Shown one piece after another: positions 53,763-63,164 of a DNA stretch of 64,000 bases; position 1 is the stretch's first letter; each line of letters begins with the position of its first letter. Under the pieces are notes generated by a model. The model was not told the DNA's origin, searched no databases, and saw only the letters and a list, made by a program, of their open reading frames with translations. The DNA comes from Lachnospiraceae bacterium (lineage in GTDB: Bacteria > Bacillota > Clostridia > Lachnospirales > Lachnospiraceae), in assembly GCA_017557525.1 (NCBI GenBank), contig JAFYYN010000105.1:34367-98366 (forward strand), read 5' to 3'. Made by a program: the position numbers and the translations under genes.

Positions 53763-56309
53763 TCATACAATATCGGCTTGTTTTCTTAAATCAAACGCAT
53801 GAATAACAGAAAAAGCTACGGTCAATATGATTACTACACCCAGTGTTACAAACATAGCTATGCCCATTTCTTTTAATGTAATATTATAAAAAGAATATAC
53901 ATTTCTCATAAAAGACAACGAAGCAATAATATGCATAACTATTCCTACTATCAATGCATCCACTATGCATTGCGAATTTTCTAACAAACTTAGTTTTAAT
54001 AATGTTTTTTTATCTATTCCTATGTTCCGGTAAGTTTTTATCGAAGGTAACCAAATAATACGATCCAATTTATTTACCACATAAAGCAAAATCACAGCTA
54101 CTATTATGACAACTGTTACACAGATCAGTACTGAAACGACTCTAATATCAAATGTTTCCTGAGCCTCCTTGTTATATTCATGTATATCACTTATATACAT
54201 ACCATTAAGAAAGGCAAAATCATTTAATTTTCTATAAAGAATTTCATAAGTTCCTTTTTTTTCTATAATTTTATAAAGCGTTTCATGGTGAAAGTCTTCA
54301 CTATTGAAGTATTTATAATATAGCTCAATAGGAGCTATTATTACAATTGTCAATCCAGTATCAAAACTACTCTTCTCTGTAGCTATATTAACCCATGAAT
54401 AACCAACTTCAAGCTCAAAGCTGTTCTCCAGATTTGTAAAAGAACTTCCACACATCACACCGGTATTTTTAATAATAGTCTTTCCTACATCAAAGTATTT
54501 TTTAGAATCAAAAGAATGGTAATACCCTTGGACTATGCTTTTCTTTTCTGAAGAAAACGTCTCATAATCTGGTAAATAGCTTCCTCCATTTTCTTGCATA
54601 TACCGGTAATAATTTTCTTCCGGGAACACAATAGGAACCGACCATATCAAGTTCCCAGAGCCATCTATGTAAGAATCATACCAACCTTTGGCCTTAATGT
54701 CATCAAACACTTCTTTTCCAAGCATTTCTTCAGAAAGTATCATTCTGGTTGCACTGACACCTGCTTTCTTTTGTATGCTTTCGATTTCAGGAATGGACTC
54801 CAATTCATATTCTGACTCTATATAAATGTCACCATCTTTTGATAGCATAAAATCATAACCGGGTTTAATAATATCCCTCTCAGCAATTTGATATGATGAT
54901 ATCCCTATAATACAGCAGCAAGGAATAACAGTCAGAGCAAGAATCACTACAAATGTTTTTATCACTCTCCGTCCTGAAAACCTATGGTTGTTACACTCCG
55001 CAAGGTTGTATAGTGAACTAAGTGTTTTTTGATTATATCTGTATGTATTCCTCTTTCCCATTGATTCATGCTTAGGCAATTTGTGTTTTATCACTAAAAA
55101 CAATACTATAAGTGAACTTAACGTCATGATAAAGAAAGATATTAAAAACAATGTCACATTTATATTTTGTAATCCAGTATCAAAATAAGTCGAGTCTGAA
55201 ACGTAAGTTACCATCTTCCCCCAGAAATGGGAAAAGACTATCAGGATACAAAAAGCGATACCATATCCCAATACCAATACTATAAAATTGATCGTTAAAT
55301 ATATTTGATAGATCTGTTCTCTTTTGGCACCCACGCAAAACATGAGTTTCATTTGTTTTTGTTCTTCATGAAGGTTTTGATACTGACATATAACTATAAC
55401 GCAAACACCTGAAACAATCAAAACAAATTCTAATACAAATATCCCATTTTTTAAAGTACGCAGATAGTCCGTTAATTCAATACTCTTTAGTGCATTCTCA
55501 ACATACTGGTTTATTTTAACTTCTTTATATTCCCCACTATCTTCAAGTATACCATATATATTCACTAAATCCTCATAGTTTTCATCACACAAACAATAAT
55601 ATGATTTCTGACAATAATACTCACTTTCTTTCTGTTCTTTGTCATAGATACAATAACCATATGAAACATGCTGCGTACTCATTTTCTTCTCATAGTCAAA
55701 GATCCCACATATAGTGTATTCTTTCGCACCTGACAGTATAAAAGATTCCTTCCCGGCGATTTCATCCTGAGAACATTTTCCATTCTCGTCTTTTCTTATG
55801 CCATAAGGTATTGTAATCTTGTCTCCGATTTTGATACTTTCTTTAGCAACAGACCTACCGTCATCTAAAATAAAATCCTTCGGAACCACTATCTCATTAT
55901 CTGATTCAGGCCACCTTCCTTTCCATAAACCAGAAACCAAAACAACATCATTCTCATCATGTATCCCCACAAGACTCATATAATAGTATTCGAACGTATC
56001 TTTCATCGAATCAGGAACATAATCTTCCGGTATTTTCCCTTGTCTTACAGAATACGTTACATCACACGAAGCAACCTTAAGCAGCCTCTCATTAGTGAGT
56101 TCTTCGGGATCAGAAGTAACATTGTCAACCATAACTGAAATATCCCATTTTCCGACATTCAGATAAGCGTTTTCTATTATTGACGATATATGTCCTGAAT
56201 AAACCAATTCCATTACTGATATAAATAATGCGCATGTTATGATACCCGAAAGGACAATAATATATTTTCTTTTTTTCCTTCTCATCAGCATGAATATCAG
56301 TTTAAGCAT
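53763..56309 (-). CDS. FtsX-type ABC transporter permease (MacB/Bce-like)
   Basis: An 848-residue permease. It has one N-terminal membrane segment (~15-38), a large extracytoplasmic domain (~40-280), three segments (~285-405), another helix (~450-475), a second extracytoplasmic domain (~480-715) and three C-terminal segments (~720-845). This double-FtsX plan fits exporters or antimicrobial-peptide-sensing transporters. A LolD-like ATPase gene lies six bases upstream. Substrate unknown. Its AT-richer composition than the flagellar block is noticeable by eye. The neighbouring sigma/anti-sigma genes suggest an envelope-stress role. Confidence 0.85.
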   Translation of the reverse strand: MLKLIFMLMRRKKRKYIIVLSGIITCALFISVMELVYSGHISSIIENAYLNVGKWDISVMVDNVTSDPEELTNERLLKVASCDVTYSVRQGKIPEDYVPDSMKDTFEYYYMSLVGIHDENDVVLVSGLWKGRWPESDNEIVVPKDFILDDGRSVAKESIKIGDKITIPYGIRKDENGKCSQDEIAGKESFILSGAKEYTICGIFDYEKKMSTQHVSYGYCIYDKEQKESEYYCQKSYYCLCDENYEDLVNIYGILEDSGEYKEVKINQYVENALKSIELTDYLRTLKNGIFVLEFVLIVSGVCVIVICQYQNLHEEQKQMKLMFCVGAKREQIYQIYLTINFIVLVLGYGIAFCILIVFSHFWGKMVTYVSDSTYFDTGLQNINVTLFLISFFIMTLSSLIVLFLVIKHKLPKHESMGKRNTYRYNQKTLSSLYNLAECNNHRFSGRRVIKTFVVILALTVIPCCCIIGISSYQIAERDIIKPGYDFMLSKDGDIYIESEYELESIPEIESIQKKAGVSATRMILSEEMLGKEVFDDIKAKGWYDSYIDGSGNLIWSVPIVFPEENYYRYMQENGGSYLPDYETFSSEKKSIVQGYYHSFDSKKYFDVGKTIIKNTGVMCGSSFTNLENSFELEVGYSWVNIATEKSSFDTGLTIVIIAPIELYYKYFNSEDFHHETLYKIIEKKGTYEILYRKLNDFAFLNGMYISDIHEYNKEAQETFDIRVVSVLICVTVVIIVAVILLYVVNKLDRIIWLPSIKTYRNIGIDKKTLLKLSLLENSQCIVDALIVGIVMHIIASLSFMRNVYSFYNITLKEMGIAMFVTLGVVIILTVAFSVIHAFDLRKQADIV

Positions 56310-56315
56310 ACCATT

Positions 56316-56984
56316 TCACCTCACTCCATCAATCCCGCCATCGCTCATTCTTAATATCTGATCTGCGTATGAAGCCATATCAATGTCATGTGTAACCATA
56401 ATCACAGTACTCCCATATATATTTACACAATTTCTTAGAAGTTCCATAACCTTTCCTGCATTTTCGTGATCAAGATTTCCTGTTGGTTCATCTGCAAGTA
56501 TAACTTTAGGAGTTATCAATAGTGCCCTTGCTATAGCAACTCGTTGTTTTTCTCCACCGGACAGCTCGGCAGGAAATTTCTTCAAAACATCTTCAATTCC
56601 CAAATCAGATACAATCCGTTCCAAATATGACTGATCAAATTGTTTTTTATCAAAAACAAGCGGAAGAATGATATTATTTTTTACATTTAGTTCATCTATA
56701 AGGTTATATTGCTGAAATATTACGCTAAGCTGTCTTCGTTTTAGTTCTGCTTTCTTATTCTCATCACAGCTATTGATTAAAACACCATCAAAATAATACT
56801 CCCCTGAATCAGGAGAAATGAGCGTAGCCAGAACATTTATCAGTGTAGTTTTTCCACATCCGCTCTTACCCATTATTGCTAAAAAACTTTTTTCACCCAC
56901 ATATAAATCAATCCCCCGAAGCGCATCAACCTTTGATTTGCCCACTCCAAATGATTTAAATATTTTTTTTGCTTCGATTAGCAT
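56316..56984 (-). CDS. ABC transporter ATP-binding protein (LolD/MacB type)
   Basis: A 222-residue ATPase subunit: Walker A GKSGCGKTTLINVL (~38-51), Q-loop VIFQQYNLIDEL, signature LSGGEKQRVAIARALL and Walker B VILADEPTGNLD, with the H-loop VTHDIDMA. It partners the FtsX-type permease encoded six bases downstream. The stretch upstream (56990-57060) is AT-rich with two ATTATAAT blocks, but no well-spaced -35; a separate promoter is likely because a hairpin terminator precedes it. Confidence 0.92.
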   Translation of the reverse strand: MLIEAKKIFKSFGVGKSKVDALRGIDLYVGEKSFLAIMGKSGCGKTTLINVLATLISPDSGEYYFDGVLINSCDENKKAELKRRQLSVIFQQYNLIDELNVKNNIILPLVFDKKQFDQSYLERIVSDLGIEDVLKKFPAELSGGEKQRVAIARALLITPKVILADEPTGNLDHENAGKVMELLRNCVNIYGSTVIMVTHDIDMASYADQILRMSDGGIDGVR

Positions 56985-57058
56985 AGGATTATTTCCTTTC
57001 GCACTACCGCATTATAATATAGATCCTTTTTTCAAAAGCGATTATAATATTGACTATT

Positions 57059-57089
57059 CAAAGACCGGAGTTGCATTTGGCAACTCCGG
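57059..57089 (-). terminator. Hairpin terminator at the end of the sigma-factor operon
   Basis: CCGGAGTTGC (57065-57074) and GCAACTCCGG (57080-57089) form a perfect 10-bp stem, followed on the minus strand by TCTTTG. The T-run is poor, so efficiency is uncertain. The core matches the nagB terminator at 4782-4806. Confidence 0.6.
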
Positions 57090-57106
57090 CAATAAATCTC
57101 TACAGA

Positions 57107-57499
57107 TTATTGATAATCCCAATTGTTGATTTCGACTGTATAGTCGTTAAACGCATCATTTCCCTTTTGGATTACTATTCCCACAGGCTGACCCACATAT
57201 CCATCCCCATACGAATTGTACCATCCTAAATATGTAGTATCATATTCATAGCATACTGTCACTGGGTTTGCTTGAGTCCAGCTTGTCTCTCCCATTTTCT
57301 TCGCAATTGTATCAACCTTTATATAATTATACAGTGAAACATCTCCCAATGTATCGGGAATACTCCCCTGTCATTTTGCTGGCTATCAGGCATTATACCG
57401 TTCAACTATGCAGCTCTTTTTGCAGAAGCATACCCCAAAGGATATTACACCGGCATATCCAGTATACCTCTTCAACCTTATCACGCAGATTATAATCAT
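57107..57499 (-). pseudogene. Decayed gene, only the C-terminal ~80 codons still open
   Basis: Codons for GDVSLYNYIKVDTIAKKMGE through NDYTVEINNWDYQ are open at 57107-57349 but with no good start (a TTG would be needed). Upstream the coding character moves between frames: MPDSQQNDRG reads into a GGGG run where one extra base would restore SIPDTLGDVSLYN, and further up DYNLRDKVEEVYW ends at a stop. This looks like a frameshifted remnant of a protein gene. The family is unknown. It lies between the secreted-protein gene and the terminator, in the sigma operon. Confidence 0.5.
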
Positions 57500-57934
57500 T
57501 TAATAACTGGCAGTATTACCATTCACATCAAATGATTCGCTTCCATTACCATCCGAGGCAGTTACCGACATCCAGACTTTGTAAGTTCCGTGAGATACTG
57601 TAGTAGAATCTGTATTGTCCTGATCTTTCCCGCCGCTATGACTCCATGAAGTAACTCTATGCCATGTCCCGTTTATTAACTGATCAAGATAAACGGTTAT
57701 ACTTGTTGATGTAGTACCGGACTTACCATAAACCTCTGATTTAACTGTTGCTGTTCCAGCAGATATAGAAAGTACACATTTAGAACTATTTACATATGCA
57801 TATGGATCCTCTCCTTCATCATCTACCGGATACTCTAATTCATCAGCCTTTGTATTAACATTTGGCTTCATCTCAAAAGAAAACAGAGAAAACGCCAATA
57901 ATGCAACAACAGGTAATAATATTACTTTCTTCAT
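57500..57934 (-). CDS. Small secreted protein of the sigma-factor operon (144 aa)
   Basis: Not recognised with certainty. A signal peptide (KKVILLPVVALLAFSLFSF, probable cleavage after TKA near residue 30) is followed by an acidic segment (DELEYPVDDEGEDPYAYV) and a beta-rich, Ser/Thr-rich domain. It has one cysteine in the mature part. The frame opens at 57952, but GGAAGG seven bases before the ATG at 57934 decides the start. It lies 36 bases after the anti-sigma gene, so it is probably induced with the sigma factor. Extracellular role unknown. Confidence 0.75.
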   Translation of the reverse strand: MKKVILLPVVALLAFSLFSFEMKPNVNTKADELEYPVDDEGEDPYAYVNSSKCVLSISAGTATVKSEVYGKSGTTSTSITVYLDQLINGTWHRVTSWSHSGGKDQDNTDSTTVSHGTYKVWMSVTASDGNGSESFDVNGNTASY

Positions 57935-57970
57935 TGTTTTTCCTTCCTTCATCCAAATTATTGTTTAGTC

Positions 57971-58693
57971 CTATTTTTCGATTGATTCAATCATTTTAAT
58001 CATTTCCTGCCTGCCAACATTTCCTGGCTGTGCAATCAAGCTATAAACATATGTACCATCTGTAACAATTAAGTAGTTACTATCATCTGTCTCTATATAC
58101 TCCCCTGAGTACTCTCTAAAAGAAACCTGTTCCGACCTTCCATTTTCTGTACTGTAATAAGTCTTAACTGTAGATGTATCTTGCGAATAATATATTTCTC
58201 CATCAAATTCTTTAGACTGATAGATAGTATTATAACTCATGACATGCATGTGCTCAGTTTCCTTATAGTACCCCTCCGGAATCCATACCGGCTCATAATA
58301 GTCTAAAATCTCCAGAGCCGGATTTTTCTCCTGTTTCTCAACAGTAACAGATACATCATTATAATCAATTTCAAGCTCACCGTGATTACCCTTATCCTTA
58401 ACCTGTATACCCCGGATATGGTTGAGCACAGCAGCATATACAATACCCCCAGTCAGAGCAGTTGACAGACAAACAATAAAAACTATACAGGCGACCTTGC
58501 TGATGCACAGACGGCCTATCCTTATCCTCTTCTTTTCGCTCTGTCGCGCCACCTCCTTGCATTTATCTAAGAAACCGCTCTCCTCAATTTTCTTCAGCCT
58601 CTCATCGATCTGCTTTTCTTCCTCTTCGGTAAGACGCGGTTCCCCAAAATAAAGATCTATAGCCTCTTTAAGGCTGTATTTTTCTTCATCCAT
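57971..58693 (-). CDS. DUF4367-type membrane protein, putative anti-sigma factor
   Basis: A 240-residue single-pass protein. The cytoplasmic N-terminal ~60 residues carry charged helices (TEEEEKQIDERLKKIEESG) and a Cys, followed by a membrane segment (~65-88, VACIVFIVCLSTALTGGIVYA) and an extracytoplasmic DUF4367-like domain (PVWIPEGYYKETEH...VSFREYSGEY...YVYSLIAQPG). This layout, directly after an ECF-like sigma gene, suits an anti-sigma. The frame is open from 58738, overlapping the sigma gene by 17 bases with its own AGGAGG; I prefer 58693 (GGAGG six bases upstream, MDEEKYSLKEA). Either is possible. Confidence 0.8.
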   Translation of the reverse strand: MDEEKYSLKEAIDLYFGEPRLTEEEEKQIDERLKKIEESGFLDKCKEVARQSEKKRIRIGRLCISKVACIVFIVCLSTALTGGIVYAAVLNHIRGIQVKDKGNHGELEIDYNDVSVTVEKQEKNPALEILDYYEPVWIPEGYYKETEHMHVMSYNTIYQSKEFDGEIYYSQDTSTVKTYYSTENGRSEQVSFREYSGEYIETDDSNYLIVTDGTYVYSLIAQPGNVGRQEMIKMIESIEK

Positions 58694-58721
58694 CTCTACC
58701 CTCCCCGAACGTCTGTTCTTA

Positions 58722-59330
58722 TTATCGCATTTTTTCATTGTTCAGCCTCCTTCTGATTTCTTTTTTAAGTTTTTTCCTGGCTCTATGGAGCCATTGTTTT
58801 ACGGTATCTTCTTTAGCTCCGTGTATTTCCGCGATCTCAGGTATTTTATAGCCTTCAATATAAAATTCCTTTATTATCTGCTTATATCTGTCCTTCAATG
58901 CATCCACTGCCAGCAGGATCTCATTTCTTTCTATCCAGCCTAACACTTTCGTTTCAAAGTATTCATCTACAAGTTTATCAGCCGATACTCCTATAAAAGT
59001 ATTTACGCTTTTAAGTTCTTCATCGGTGAGTATAGGCAGTTCATGTCTCATAATAAGCTGCTGTTTTCGGAATATGTCTAAAGCGGCTGTTTTAGCGGCA
59101 TTAACCAATTTCCCTTTTAACATTTCAGGGTTTTCCCTGAAATAATCGATATTTTGGGTGACCTTAAGAAAGGTTGACTGAAAGGCATCATCCGCATAAT
59201 CCTGATTTTTCAGAATATCCGTGCATATCCTCATAACCAACCTGCTATGTTCTCTGAATATTGTCTCCGGGCTGATATCTTCACTATCCGTTACCGCCAG
59301 TTTAACAGATAACTGTAATCCATCTTCCAT
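58722..59330 (-). CDS. ECF-like sigma-70 family RNA polymerase sigma factor
   Basis: A 202-residue sigma factor with region 2 (~20-90: FREHSRLVMRICTDILKNQDYADDAFQSTFLKV, quoted in part) and region 4 (~135-190: LKDRYKQIIKEFYIEGYKIPEIAEIHGAKEDTVKQWLHRARKKL, quoted in part), and no region 3. It overlaps or abuts the DUF4367 gene, implying control by that membrane protein. Its own promoter (59367-59396) shares both boxes and spacing with the one at 63841-63870, pointing to autoregulation. Confidence 0.9.
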   Translation of the reverse strand: MEDGLQLSVKLAVTDSEDISPETIFREHSRLVMRICTDILKNQDYADDAFQSTFLKVTQNIDYFRENPEMLKGKLVNAAKTAALDIFRKQQLIMRHELPILTDEELKSVNTFIGVSADKLVDEYFETKVLGWIERNEILLAVDALKDRYKQIIKEFYIEGYKIPEIAEIHGAKEDTVKQWLHRARKKLKKEIRRRLNNEKMR

Positions 59331-59366
59331 AGCTTATCACCCTATCTTTTTCTACTCTCTATTATA

Positions 59367-59396
59367 TATAACGAAGCAAGTATGCAAAAGGTGACA
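59367..59396 (-). promoter_or_regulatory. ECF-type promoter of the sigma operon
   Basis: Minus-strand TGTCACC (59390-59396) and CGTTATA (59367-59373), 16 bases apart. The same boxes, same spacing and similar flanks (TTTT after the first box, AT-rich run before it) recur at 63841-63870. TSS would be near 59360, 30 bases before the ATG. Confidence 0.78.
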
Positions 59397-59441
59397 CTTT
59401 TTCAAAAAAATTTAAAAAAAATTGTATTTGTGATAATTATG

Positions 59442-60107
59442 TCATTTTTTCGCTCTAAAAGTAAGTTTATTAAACCTTTTCTGAGCTAAATAGAAAAACA
59501 CTATTGAAAATACAAGGGTACTCACCAGCTTGATCCAAATATCCTTTAATTCTAAGCTTTTACCTATTTCTACCGTTATTACAAGGTATCTGCTGATCTC
59601 TGTTAAGCCACCCCAGATATTTATATATAATACCATCATCACTATAGCAAATGTCCAAAGCATATTTCTGATCATCATTAAAACTAAAAACCCTATTCCA
59701 CCATAATACCATGACTGTGTTAACAGAACAAGATAGAATTTCATTACATCTGCCATCGGATATTTGTTTACGAACAGCAGCGCAGTACAGGTTATTAATG
59801 TAAGAACACTAAAAGCTCCCATCACAGTTGCTGCTCTTCCCGTCCCGAGCACTTTTCTTGAAAAACCGTATGAAAAAAATGCTTCTGCACCCTCGTCCTC
59901 TACAAATGAATAGAAAAGCATTATTACCCACCAGGATGCAAGCGGAGGAATAAGCTGTTGATACATATTAAGAACCAAAAACGGCTGCCATGGGTCGAAC
60001 ATTACAGAGCCATATAATGTCAGCAATGCTATAAACACAACAGGAACAAATGACGTTACTGACATTCCTTTAAAATCAAGAATAATTAGTCTGATGAATC
60101 TTTTCAT
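59442..60107 (-). CDS. ABC-2-type transporter permease
   Basis: A 221-residue protein with about six hydrophobic segments (for example SFVPVVFIALLTLYGSVMF, LASWWVIMLFYSFV, GFLVLMMIRNMLWTFAIVMMVLYI, quoted in part) typical of ABC-2 permeases. The frame opens 11 codons earlier, but AGAGGAG six bases before the ATG at 60107 decides the start. It follows the ATPase gene after about 45 bases and probably forms a transporter with it and the 696-residue permease. Confidence 0.85.
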   Translation of the reverse strand: MKRFIRLIILDFKGMSVTSFVPVVFIALLTLYGSVMFDPWQPFLVLNMYQQLIPPLASWWVIMLFYSFVEDEGAEAFFSYGFSRKVLGTGRAATVMGAFSVLTLITCTALLFVNKYPMADVMKFYLVLLTQSWYYGGIGFLVLMMIRNMLWTFAIVMMVLYINIWGGLTEISRYLVITVEIGKSLELKDIWIKLVSTLVFSIVFFYLAQKRFNKLTFRAKK

Positions 60108-60152
60108 TTTTCTCCTCTTAAAACAATCTACAATAAACACACCTCCGTAACC

Positions 60153-61001
60153 CTATTCCATATGAAGAAGATAAATATACGATTCCTCAAGGGTAGGTTC
60201 TACCTGTACGGCAGCCTCACATGGTTTTTTACAGCACACCATTCTTGTTCTGAATATTCCATCGATATTTCTGCAGTCTGTTATGATACCGTCATATTCT
60301 TCCCCTGTTCTTTCTTCAGTTAAATAGATTTCCCATAAGTTTCCTCTTGCTTTATCTATCATCTCGTCAGCTGTGCCGGTCAGCACCACTTTCCCTTTAT
60401 GCATTACTGTTACCCTGTCGCACACATCCGTTATATCATCTATAATATGAGTTGAAAACAAAACTGTCATTCTATCCCCTAGCTTTTTGAGCAGCAGCTT
60501 GAAACGCATCCTCTCCTCCGGATCCAGTCCTGATGTTGGCTCATCTACTATAAGAATTTCAGGATTACCCAATATAGCCTGAGCTATCCCAAGCCTTCTA
60601 ACCATACCTCCGGATAGAGTCCCCACTTTTGCATCCGCCTTATCACTCAGATTAACCAGATTTATCACTTTTCTGCACTCATCCTCTGGATTTCCCTTTA
60701 TCTTTTTTAGTATAGCAACATGTTCCAAAGCATCCTTTACTGTCAGTTGATGATACATTCCAAATTTTTGTGGAAGATATCCGATGATATTTCTGACTTT
60801 TCCAACCTCTTCCCATGTAAGTCCGTTATATACTATGCTTCCGCTATCCTTTTCAAGTATTGTGGCGACTATCCTCATTAATGTAGTCTTTCCGGCTCCG
60901 TTTTCTCCGACCAGTCCGTGTACGCCCTTAATACCATTGATAGTTACATTATCCAAAGCTTTTAATTTTCCATACTTCTTGTTTAACCCGATTATATCCA
61001 T
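60153..61001 (-). CDS. ABC transporter ATP-binding protein (ABC-2 exporter type)
   Basis: A 282-residue ATPase: Walker A GENGAGKTTLMRIV (~33-46), Q-loop GYLPQKFGMYHQL, signature LSGGMVRRLGIAQAIL, Walker B ILIVDEPTSGLDPEE and H-loop STHIIDD. The C-terminal ~75 residues are a variable extension. It is encoded between two permease genes, the pattern of antibiotic- or peptide-resistance exporters such as BcrA, though substrate is unknown. Confidence 0.92.
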   Translation of the reverse strand: MDIIGLNKKYGKLKALDNVTINGIKGVHGLVGENGAGKTTLMRIVATILEKDSGSIVYNGLTWEEVGKVRNIIGYLPQKFGMYHQLTVKDALEHVAILKKIKGNPEDECRKVINLVNLSDKADAKVGTLSGGMVRRLGIAQAILGNPEILIVDEPTSGLDPEERMRFKLLLKKLGDRMTVLFSTHIIDDITDVCDRVTVMHKGKVVLTGTADEMIDKARGNLWEIYLTEERTGEEYDGIITDCRNIDGIFRTRMVCCKKPCEAAVQVEPTLEESYIYLLHME

Positions 61002-61021
61002 GATACCCCACCGTTTTCGCG

Positions 61022-63112
61022 TTATTCTGTTTCGCCGTCGATAATTTCATTGATAACTCTTGTGATTTTCCCAACATTTGAACCATTGTTTATCAGTTCA
61101 AGAAATTCTCCGAAAAAACTTATCTGTTTTTCATCATCCGCGGTTAAAATATGATCTTTTATCTTCTGTGCCATATCAGCCAGGTCCAGTCTTTTTTCAT
61201 CATCACGTATAGTTTGTATCAGGCTGTCAAATGATGGGATAAATATTTTCTCTCCATTAATAACATTTCTGATACTCAGGCTTTCTAAATATGAATATTC
61301 AAATATCCATATAACTTCCCTGTCCACTCTGTTCCAAGCACTTGTACGGGTTACTGAATCAACAACATTCCTGCCATCCATAGATTCTATCAAAGATCCT
61401 CCCTGATCAAAAAATATGCACATGATTATATGATCTTTAAAAAAGTACAGCCCTGAACTTGTATATGAATTTAAAAGACTCGGAAAAACAAATATTTTAT
61501 CTGCATTAAAGCTTTGCGCTCCATCTTTAAGTTCTCCTGAGGCGGCATTTGTAACAGCAATAAGCCCTTTCATCGCACTAGCCGCCTGTTCCGCATTTTC
61601 CGGATAAATTCTCGGATAAACCACTGATATACCGCCCACTATTTCCTCATCAAACCAGCCGCATGCCAAAGTAATACCTGAACTTATTCCTTCCCAATTA
61701 TCCGTTTTTCTATCCAGACTGCAGAAAACTTCATTATTCCCAAGGTATTTAACCGTTATTGGTACATCCTTCTTTCTGTCAGGATAGTTAAACATTGCCA
61801 AAGTATCCCATTCATTTGCCATAGCTTTTCCAACATACTCAACAGGAATCCATGCAAACATACCGGGCAGTATCCACTTATCGGAAGCCATATATAGGTT
61901 TATCGGCGGTATCCCTTCATATTCCAAACTCAAAATATGATTTCCGGTTTTATACCTGATATTTTCTACGATTAACGCGTCTCCCTCTACCCTGAACATT
62001 TCTTTTCTACCATCTATTGTACATTTAGAAATCTCAAATCCATGGAAGAGCGTAAAAACCAGTGGATGTTTATCATCTGTTATATTTAGCATAACTTCAG
62101 TACATATTTTTAGTTTTAGTCCATCATCAATGCTTACGTCATATCCTGTAATATCATACACTGACGATATAGCTGTTAGCTCTTCACCAAAATCCGGTTC
62201 CGGACTTTTACTATAATAATCAATCAACTCTGTCTGTCTCATATAACGATTTTGCAACTTTACTACGCGGTTTGCTCCCCGGATTCCTGCTATTATGAGC
62301 GTTATCGCAATGATTACGAGCACGACTTTATATATTGTTTTTCTTCTCCCTTTAATTGTATTTACCGCAAGTATAATCAGTAATACTCCCATTATTTCAC
62401 ATATTCTTGCTATCCAAAGTTCTTTATTCAGGCAGTAACCCAACGACTCCGATATTGCAGCATGCAGGTTTAAATCTCCCAAATTGAAAAGCATATATAT
62501 CTGATACTGAGAGCCTGATTCCGTCAGCAGAAATGGACTCACAAGCTTTGGAACTAATGGTCCTAGCAAAACTGATATAAATATAACAAGAGGATAGACC
62601 ATTTTAAATCTGACCGACTGCCCCAATATACATCCTATCAACCCGGATATAAAAAATGGAATAACCCAGTATAACAGTATATATGCACCGCTAGGGATAT
62701 AATATGGCTCCGCTGCTTTAAGTATACTAAATACCACAAATACAGCTAATGATCCTGTAGCAAAAATAAACATCCCGACAGTCATTAGAAGAAATATCTT
62801 TGCAATGATTTTATAAAAATGCGTATAAGGGATAACAGAAAATGCTTCGTCACATTCTTCTTTTCTCTCTTTAGATGATAATATAGTCCCGAGTATTATA
62901 CCCCCGGTCAACAAAGACTGCGTAACGATACCCTGAGATATAAAAGCATCACCTAAAACAAATTTTGAATAGAGGAATAGTCTTGAACAGAAATAAACCA
63001 GTATAGCAAACCATAGTATAATAAAAGCCCATATATTTATACTATTTACAAAGAGCATAAACTCCATTTTTATTACTTCTATAAAAGTTTTTCCTACATG
63101 ATTTCTACTCAT
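61022..63112 (-). CDS. ABC-2 permease fused to an M1-peptidase-like domain without HExxH
   Basis: A 696-residue protein. The N-terminal ~275 residues hold about seven membrane segments. From ~300 on lies an extracytoplasmic beta-rich domain (KLKICTEVMLNITDDKHPLVFTLFHGFEISKC..., YKTGNHILSLEYEGIPP, quoted in part) that resembles the N-terminal saddle domain of M1 aminopeptidases, as in the permease/M1 fusions known from other bacteria. I see no HExxH zinc motif or GAMEN motif, so it is probably non-catalytic. It lies 20 bases upstream of the ATPase gene and 52 after the secreted-protein gene. Confidence 0.75.
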   Translation of the reverse strand: MSRNHVGKTFIEVIKMEFMLFVNSINIWAFIILWFAILVYFCSRLFLYSKFVLGDAFISQGIVTQSLLTGGIILGTILSSKERKEECDEAFSVIPYTHFYKIIAKIFLLMTVGMFIFATGSLAVFVVFSILKAAEPYYIPSGAYILLYWVIPFFISGLIGCILGQSVRFKMVYPLVIFISVLLGPLVPKLVSPFLLTESGSQYQIYMLFNLGDLNLHAAISESLGYCLNKELWIARICEIMGVLLIILAVNTIKGRRKTIYKVVLVIIAITLIIAGIRGANRVVKLQNRYMRQTELIDYYSKSPEPDFGEELTAISSVYDITGYDVSIDDGLKLKICTEVMLNITDDKHPLVFTLFHGFEISKCTIDGRKEMFRVEGDALIVENIRYKTGNHILSLEYEGIPPINLYMASDKWILPGMFAWIPVEYVGKAMANEWDTLAMFNYPDRKKDVPITVKYLGNNEVFCSLDRKTDNWEGISSGITLACGWFDEEIVGGISVVYPRIYPENAEQAASAMKGLIAVTNAASGELKDGAQSFNADKIFVFPSLLNSYTSSGLYFFKDHIIMCIFFDQGGSLIESMDGRNVVDSVTRTSAWNRVDREVIWIFEYSYLESLSIRNVINGEKIFIPSFDSLIQTIRDDEKRLDLADMAQKIKDHILTADDEKQISFFGEFLELINNGSNVGKITRVINEIIDGETE

Positions 63113-63164
63113 TTTCCACTACCCCTTAATACGCGTTATCTGATCTTTTTATCAGTATATACTG

